NCBI RefSeq assembly: GCF_028807635.1 | Contig: NZ_JARBAX010000002.1 | Span: 806,001 to 870,000, forward strand | DNA length: 64,000 nucleotides | DNA from: Streptomyces spiramyceticus | Lineage (GTDB): Bacteria > Actinomycetota > Actinomycetes > Streptomycetales > Streptomycetaceae | Reading direction: 5' to 3' | Shown here: piece after piece, positions 59,345 to 64,000 of the stretch | Numbering within the stretch: position 1 is the stretch's first letter | Layout of the letters: every line of letters starts with the position of its first letter | Notes under the pieces: generated by a model | Seen by the model: the letters and a program-made list of their open reading frames with translations, nothing else | The model's database searches: none | What the model was told of the DNA's origin: nothing | Position numbers and translations under genes: made by a program

Positions 59345-60292
59345 ATGGCCGGCTCACGTGTCGTCGCGCTCGGGCACTATCAACCTGCCAAGGTGCTCAC
59401 CAACGACGATCTGGCGGCCATGGTCGACACCAGCGACGAGTGGATCACCAGTCGGGTCGGCATCAGGACCCGCCATGTCGCCGGCCCCGACGAGCCCGTC
59501 GACGAGCTGGCCGCCCACGCCGGGGCCAAGGCCCTCGCCGCCGCCGGCATGGTTCCCGCCGACATCGACCTCGTCCTCGTCGCCACCTCCACCGCGATCA
59601 ACCGCTCCCCGAACATGGCCGCCCGCGTCGCCGCCCGCCTGGGCATGACCTCGCCCGCCGCGATGGACCTCAACGTCGTCTGCTCGGGCTTCACGCACGC
59701 ACTCGCGACCGCCGACCACGCGGTACGGGCCGGATCGGCCAGCCGCGTCCTGGTCATCGGCGCCGACAAGATGGCCGAGATCGCCGACTGGACCGACCGT
59801 ACGACCTGCGTCCTCGTCGGCGACGGCGCCGGAGCCGCAGTCGTCGAGGCGTGTGCGGAGGGCGAGGAGGCCGGGATCGGCCCCGTGCTGTGGGGTTCGG
59901 TGCCCGAAATGGGCCACGCCGTACGTATCGAGGGCACCCCGCCGCGCTTCGCGCAGGAGGGTCAGTCCGTCTACCGCTGGGCCACGACCCAGCTCCCGCC
60001 CATCGCGCGCAAGGTGTGCGAGCGGGCCGGGGTGACCCCGGAGGAGCTGGCGGCGGTCGTCCTGCACCAGGCGAACCTGCGGATCATCGAGCCCGTCGCG
60101 CAGAAGATCGGCGCGGTGAACGCGGTGATCGCCCGCGATGTCGTCGACTCGGGCAACACCTCGGCCGCGAGCATCCCGATGGCCCTGTCCAAGCTGGTCG
60201 AGCGCGGCGAGATCGAGTCCGGCGCTCCGGTGCTGCTGTTCGGCTTCGGCGGAAATCTCTCGTACGCCGGTCAGGTCATCCGCTGCCCGTGA
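59345..60292 (+). CDS. FabH-like 3-oxoacyl-ACP synthase III
   Basis: The 315-residue protein has the KAS III triad: Cys113 in LNVVCSGFTHAL, His241 in VVLHQANLRII and Asn271 in VDSGNTSAASIPMAL. SDEWITSRVGIRTRHVAGPD and LVGDGAGAAVVEA are further family marks. KAS III starts fatty-acid or polyketide chains by joining acyl-CoA with malonyl-ACP. No ACP, KAS II or FabD gene is near, so this is a second, orphan FabH, perhaps for a special starter unit. GGTGGA precedes the ATG at 59345. Confidence 0.92.
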   Translation: MAGSRVVALGHYQPAKVLTNDDLAAMVDTSDEWITSRVGIRTRHVAGPDEPVDELAAHAGAKALAAAGMVPADIDLVLVATSTAINRSPNMAARVAARLGMTSPAAMDLNVVCSGFTHALATADHAVRAGSASRVLVIGADKMAEIADWTDRTTCVLVGDGAGAAVVEACAEGEEAGIGPVLWGSVPEMGHAVRIEGTPPRFAQEGQSVYRWATTQLPPIARKVCERAGVTPEELAAVVLHQANLRIIEPVAQKIGAVNAVIARDVVDSGNTSAASIPMALSKLVERGEIESGAPVLLFGFGGNLSYAGQVIRCP

Positions 60293-60333
60293 GGTCGCGA
60301 GCCGGTGAGGCTTGGGTACGTGGCGTGACGAGG

Positions 60334-60372
60334 ATTTCGGTATACCTCCTACGAGATCGGTAGACTGTAGAC
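60334..60372 (+). promoter_or_regulatory. Candidate promoter/operator of the GntR gene
   Basis: The region holds GGTATACC-like and GTAGACTGTAGAC motifs (direct repeat of TAGAC) about 50-85 bases before the GntR start. TAGACT could act as a -10 box. FCD-type GntR proteins often bind such short repeats and repress their own gene. This is pattern only. Confidence 0.35.
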
Positions 60373-60418
60373 GATAGCCAATGTCTGCTCGCCGTTGCTC
60401 GTCACGAGGGGGACCGCG

Positions 60419-61093
60419 ATGTTGTCCGCAGGACTGCCGCAAGGGACCGTGCCCAAGCTGGAGCGGCCGGGGCCACTCCGCGAGCGTGTGTACGAGGCGC
60501 TGCTCGAACTCATCGCGACCCGCGCTCTGCGCCCCGGCCAGCACCTGGTCGAGAGCGAGCTCGCCGGGCACCTCGGGGTGTCCAGGCAGCCCGTACGCGA
60601 GGCGTTGCAGCGGCTCAACACCGAGGGGTGGGTCGATCTGCGCCCCGCGCAGGGCGCCTTCGTGCACGAGCCGACCGAGGAGGAGGCCGACCAGCTGCTC
60701 TCCGTACGTACGCTGCTGGAGGCGGAGGCCGCCAGACTGGCCGCCGCCAATGCGGGCTCTGCGGGGATCACTGCGCTGGAGGCGGTGTGCGCCGCGGGCG
60801 AGCAGGCAGTCGCGGACGACGACGTGGATCTGGCCGTGTCACTCAACGCCCAATTCCACGCCAAAGTCATGGAGTTGGCGGGCAACGTCGTACTCGCCGA
60901 GCTCGCAGCGCAGGTCGGCCGACGCGTCCGCTGGTACTACACGCCCGTCGCCCGGCAGTGCGGCAAACAGTCCTGGATCGAGCACCGCGCACTGATCGCC
61001 GCGATTTCCGACCGCGACGAACAGCGCGCCACCGAGATCATGCGGGCCCACACCGAGCACACCCGCACGACGTACCACCGGCGCCAGGCCTAG
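60419..61093 (+). CDS. GntR-family regulator (FCD/FadR subgroup)
   Basis: The 224-residue protein has a winged helix (RERVYEALLELIATRALRPG, LGVSRQPVREALQRLNTEGW) and an all-helical FCD domain (RTLLEAEAARLAAANAGSAG, SLNAQFHAKVMELAGN, WIEHRALIAAISDRDEQRAT). FCD regulators bind small carboxylic acids. It follows the FabH-like gene by 127 bases in the same direction. The ATG at 60419 has GAGGGGG upstream. Its TAG stop is inside the left end of the long hairpin. Confidence 0.92.
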   Translation: MLSAGLPQGTVPKLERPGPLRERVYEALLELIATRALRPGQHLVESELAGHLGVSRQPVREALQRLNTEGWVDLRPAQGAFVHEPTEEEADQLLSVRTLLEAEAARLAAANAGSAGITALEAVCAAGEQAVADDDVDLAVSLNAQFHAKVMELAGNVVLAELAAQVGRRVRWYYTPVARQCGKQSWIEHRALIAAISDRDEQRATEIMRAHTEHTRTTYHRRQA

Positions 61094-61148
61094 GGGGTGT
61101 CCGGTCGATCTCCGCGGCGTCGCCCACGGAGATCGACCGGACACCCCC
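61093..61148 (+). terminator. Perfect 22-bp hairpin overlapping the GntR stop codon
   Basis: Arms 61093-61114 and 61127-61148 are exact reverse complements, with a 12-base loop. The left arm starts with the last base of the stop codon. Each end is bordered by CTAG. A copy of the left-arm sequence is found at 23191-23208. It is probably a terminator and may be a member of a repeated hairpin family. Confidence 0.85.
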
Positions 61149-61368
61149 CCCTAGCCGAACACGTCGGCATGCGCCTCGGATTCGTGCGGCCCATCGTGTG
61201 CCAACTCCGTGAGCAATGCTGCCCGTTCGGCAAGGAACCGGCTTTGTCCTCGGTGTGGAGAAAGTTGTAGTGGATTCCTGCGCAACTTCTTCCCACTCCC
61301 GGCAGCCGCTGCTACGTTCCCCTCCAAAGCCCGACGGAGAGAACGGCCTATGAGGCAGGGAGGGGCAC

Positions 61369-62559
61369 GTGAGACGGATGACGGCTCGACCTGCCAACGC
61401 GCACCAGGCGCGACTGCTCCGCCTGCTGCGTGACGGCGGTCCCAACTCCCGTGCCCAGCTCGGTGACCTGGTCGATCTCTCCCGCTCGAAGCTCGCGGTC
61501 GAGGTCGACCGGCTGCTCGAAACCGGGCTTGTCGTGGCCGACGGCCTCGCCGCCTCGCGCGGCGGCCGCCGGTCGCACAACATCCGGCTCGCGCCCGAAC
61601 TGCGCTTCCTCGGCATCGACATCGGAGCAACCTCGATCGATGTGGCCGTCACGAACGCGGAGTTGGAGGTACTCGGCCACCTCAACCACCCCATGGACGT
61701 ACGGGAGGGGCCGGTCGCCGTTTTCGAGCAGGCACTCGCCATGGCCGCCAAGCTCAGGGCATCCGGACTCGCCGAAGGCTTCGACGGCGCGGGCATCGGA
61801 GTGCCGGGCCCCGTCCGCTTTCCCGAGGGCGTGCCGGTCGCGCCGCCGATCATGCCCGGCTGGGACGGCTTTCCCGTACGCGAGGCACTCAGCCAGGAAC
61901 TCGGCTGCCCCGTCATGGTCGACAACGACGTCAACCTGATGGCGACGGGGGAGCAGCACGCGGGCGTCGCACGCTCCGTGGGCGACTTCCTCTGCGTCAA
62001 GATCGGCACCGGTATTGGTTGCGGCATCGTCGTCGGCGGCGAGGTCTACCGGGGCACGACGGGCAGCGCGGGCGACATAGGCCACATCCAGGTCGAACCG
62101 GAAGGCCGCGCCTGCGCCTGCGGCAACCGGGGCTGCCTGGAAGCCCACTTCAGCGGCGCCGCGCTGGCCCGCGACGCCGAGGAAGCGGCCCGCTCCGGCC
62201 AGTCGGCCGAACTCGCCACGCGGCTCGAAGCCGCGGGACGGCTCACGGCCGCCGACGTCGCCGCGGCCGCGGCCGCGGGCGACGCCACCTCGCTGGCCCT
62301 CATCCGCGAGGGCGGCAACCGCGTCGGCCAGGTCATCGCCGGACTCGTCAGCTTCTTCAACCCCGGGCTCGTGGTGATCGGCGGCGGGGTGACCGGCCTC
62401 GGCCACACCCTGCTCGCCAGCGTCCGCACCCAGGTCTACCGCCAGTCGCTGCCCCTGGCGACCGGAAATCTGCCCATAGTCCTGGGCGAGTTGGGCCATG
62501 CCGCCGGCGTGATCGGCGCGGCCAGGCTCATCAGCGACCACCTGTTCTCGCCTGCCTGA
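61369..62559 (+). CDS. ROK-family transcriptional regulator
   Basis: The 396-residue protein has an N-terminal winged helix (NAHQARLLRLLRDGGPNSRA, LVDLSRSKLAVEVDRLLETG) followed by a ROK sugar-kinase-like domain: FLGIDIGATSIDVAV (phosphate loop), GVPGPVRFPEGVPVAPPIMP, VDNDVNLMATGEQHAG and the zinc motif CACGNRGCLEA. Such proteins repress sugar uptake genes. It lies just upstream of a sugar ABC transporter gene in the same direction and likely controls it. The GTG at 61369 has GGGAGGGG upstream. Confidence 0.93.
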   Translation: MRRMTARPANAHQARLLRLLRDGGPNSRAQLGDLVDLSRSKLAVEVDRLLETGLVVADGLAASRGGRRSHNIRLAPELRFLGIDIGATSIDVAVTNAELEVLGHLNHPMDVREGPVAVFEQALAMAAKLRASGLAEGFDGAGIGVPGPVRFPEGVPVAPPIMPGWDGFPVREALSQELGCPVMVDNDVNLMATGEQHAGVARSVGDFLCVKIGTGIGCGIVVGGEVYRGTTGSAGDIGHIQVEPEGRACACGNRGCLEAHFSGAALARDAEEAARSGQSAELATRLEAAGRLTAADVAAAAAAGDATSLALIREGGNRVGQVIAGLVSFFNPGLVVIGGGVTGLGHTLLASVRTQVYRQSLPLATGNLPIVLGELGHAAGVIGAARLISDHLFSPA

Positions 62560-62610
62560 TCCTCCGGGCGAGTAAGCCATACGACGCCCCCCGCTCTTCC
62601 GGCCGGGGGT

Positions 62611-62628
62611 CCGGGGGTTGTCCCCCGG
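62611..62628 (+). terminator. Short GC hairpin between ROK and ABC genes
   Basis: CCGGGGG and CCCCCGG pair around TTGT (62611-62617 and 62622-62628). With a 7-bp GC stem it may end the ROK transcript about 50 bases after the stop and 55 before the next ATG. Confidence 0.6.
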
Positions 62629-62682
62629 GACAGCACAGTCCTGTTCGCTCACCGGCCGCCGCCCCAGCCGAGGGGAACCGTC

Positions 62683-64000
62683 ATGGCACCAACACAAGCC
62701 GATCCACCCCTACCTGCACCCCTTCTTACGATGTCCGGCATCACCAAGTCGTTCCCCGGCGTCCGCGCCCTCGACGGCGTAGACCTGAAGGTCCTCGCGG
62801 GCGAGGTCCACTGCCTGCTCGGCCAGAACGGCGCCGGAAAGTCCACCCTCATCAAGGTCCTCGCCGGCGTACACCAGCCCGACGGCGGAGAGATCACCTG
62901 GCAGGGCGCCGCGGTCGCCCTCAAGTCGCCCATCGCCGCCATGCGCCTCGGCATCGCCACCATCTACCAGGAACTCGACCTGGTGAAAGGCCTGTCGGTC
63001 GCCGAGAACATCTTCCTCGGCCACGAGCCGACCACCGCGGGCTTTGTCGTACGCGGCAGGGAGGCCCGCGCGTCCGCCGCCGCCCTGCTCAAACGGCTCG
63101 GCCACCCCGAGATCGACTCCGGCAGTCTCGTCGGGTCGCTCTCCGCCGCCCAGCAGCAGATCGTCTCCATGGCCCGCGCCCTCTCGCACGACGTACGCCT
63201 CATCGTGATGGACGAGCCGTCCGCCGCCCTCGACCCCGACGAGGTCGACAACCTCTTCCGTATCGTCGCCGGACTCACCGCGGACGGCGTCGCCGTCGTC
63301 TACATCTCCCACCGCCTCGAAGAGATCCGCCGCATCGGCGATCGCGTGACCGTGCTCAAGGACGGCCGCGCCGTGGCGGTCGGGCTGCCCGCCAAGAGCA
63401 CCCCGACGCGCGAGGTCGTCGCCCTGATGACCGGTCGTGATGTGGAGTACGTCTTCCCCGAACGGCCCGCGGGCGGACCCTCGGCCGCCGAGCCCGTGCT
63501 ACGCGTCGAAGGGCTGGCCAGGGACGGCGAGTTCGAGGCCCTCGACCTCGATGTCCGCCCCGGCGAAATAGTCGGCCTCGCCGGTCTCGTCGGCTCCGGA
63601 CGCTCCGAAGTGCTGGAGACGATCTACGGGGCGCGCAAACCCAGCGCCGGGCGCGTACTCGTCGAAGGGCGCCCCCTGCGCCCCGGCAGCGTCCGCGCCG
63701 CGGTCCGCGCCGGCATCGGACTCGCCCCCGAGGAACGCAAGGCCCAGGGCCTGCTCATGCTCGAATCCGTCACCCGCAACGTGTCCGTATCGACCCTGTC
63801 CCGCTTCTCGCGCGGCGGCTGGCTCGACCGTACGGCCGAACGCAAGGCGGCCCGGAAAGCCACCCGCGAACTGTCCCTGCGCCCCGACAACCCCGACGCC
63901 CGCATCCGCACCCTCTCCGGCGGCAACCAGCAGAAAGCCGTCCTGGCCCGCTGGCTGCTGCGCGGCTGCCGCGTCCTGCTGCTCGACGAGCCGACGCGCG
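62683..64000 (+). CDS. Sugar ABC transporter ATP-binding protein, RbsA type (3' end missing)
   Basis: The frame runs from the ATG at 62683 off the end of the window; about 439 residues are seen. It holds two ABC domains in one chain, as in ribose/xylose-type transporters. The first has Walker A LLGQNGAGKSTLIKVLAG, YQELDLVKGLSVAENIFLG, signature LSAAQQQIVSMARAL and Walker B IVMDEPSAALDPDE. The second has LAGLVGSGRSEVLETIYGA, LAPEERKAQGLLM and LSGGNQQKAVLARWLLRGC. The signature of domain one is degenerate, as usual. It should be followed by a permease and a binding protein outside the window. Confidence 0.94.
   Translation, partial: MAPTQADPPLPAPLLTMSGITKSFPGVRALDGVDLKVLAGEVHCLLGQNGAGKSTLIKVLAGVHQPDGGEITWQGAAVALKSPIAAMRLGIATIYQELDLVKGLSVAENIFLGHEPTTAGFVVRGREARASAAALLKRLGHPEIDSGSLVGSLSAAQQQIVSMARALSHDVRLIVMDEPSAALDPDEVDNLFRIVAGLTADGVAVVYISHRLEEIRRIGDRVTVLKDGRAVAVGLPAKSTPTREVVALMTGRDVEYVFPERPAGGPSAAEPVLRVEGLARDGEFEALDLDVRPGEIVGLAGLVGSGRSEVLETIYGARKPSAGRVLVEGRPLRPGSVRAAVRAGIGLAPEERKAQGLLMLESVTRNVSVSTLSRFSRGGWLDRTAERKAARKATRELSLRPDNPDARIRTLSGGNQQKAVLARWLLRGCRVLLLDEPTR

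Noticed and set aside
61093..61148. The long hairpin as a MITE or IS end
   Set aside because: There is no internal sequence beyond a 12-base loop and no clear target duplication; a terminator or repeat-family hairpin explains it better.

Overview
The window is high-GC actinobacterial chromosome and looks like Streptomyces. Third codon positions are almost all G or C, GTG starts are frequent, genes are tightly packed with ATGA or GTGA overlaps, and the families are typical of the genus: an eight-gene gas vesicle operon, a SigB/SigF-type sigma factor, an ANTAR regulator, many MBL-fold hydrolases, ROK and XRE/MmyB regulators. The gene order NDH-2, transketolase, LigD polymerase, gvpOAFGJLSK matches what I remember of one conserved Streptomyces chromosome segment. 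That is recollection, not a search result.

Layout. 1-4029: end of a type II NADH dehydrogenase-like gene, a full-length transketolase and a stand-alone LigD polymerase-domain gene, translationally coupled. 4080-7561: compact gas vesicle operon with a candidate SigB-type promoter in front and a strong hairpin terminator behind. 7582-14708: stress block with a tiny hydrophobic protein, a CDF cation exporter, a PAP2-DAG kinase fusion, a CBS protein with a SigB-like promoter, a SigB/F-family sigma factor, and PAS-GAF and GAF-ANTAR regulators. 14865-24638: aminotransferase-like protein without its lysine, two MBL hydrolases, a DedA protein, a 34-residue zinc ribbon, a holin/phosphodiesterase fusion, an APC permease, an LLM oxidoreductase and a Nudix enzyme. 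24777-27229: polar amino-acid ABC transporter. 27253-32146: DUF3048 lipoprotein, PPK2, phosphoketolase and a CBS-BON protein. 32177-40931: two-component system, secreted metallopeptidase-like protein, LURP-one-like protein, small membrane protein, XRE regulator, pterin dehydratase, methyltransferase, NmrA-type oxidoreductase, AraC regulator and a ricin-type lectin domain.

41002-47714 is the accessory part: aldo/keto reductase, a gene-poor kilobase carrying a hairpin over a tiny ORF, two alpha/beta hydrolases, and a two-gene cassette (Pro/Ser-rich lipoprotein plus five-helix membrane protein) lying between two broken IS256-family transposase remnants. This cassette is the best candidate for an undescribed system. 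47815-53079 encodes a branched-chain amino-acid-type ABC transporter in which two permeases and one ATPase are fused into one 1045-residue chain by a repeat linker. It is followed by acyl-CoA synthetase, a LysR/bile-acid-symporter-like divergent pair, a 2Fe-2S protein, FdhD beside a wrecked formate dehydrogenase gene, a FabH-like ketosynthase, a GntR regulator, a perfect 22-bp hairpin, a ROK regulator and the start of a sugar ABC ATPase that runs off the end.

No tRNA, rRNA, CRISPR array, complete IS or replication origin was seen. All family names rest on motifs read by eye; no database search was possible.
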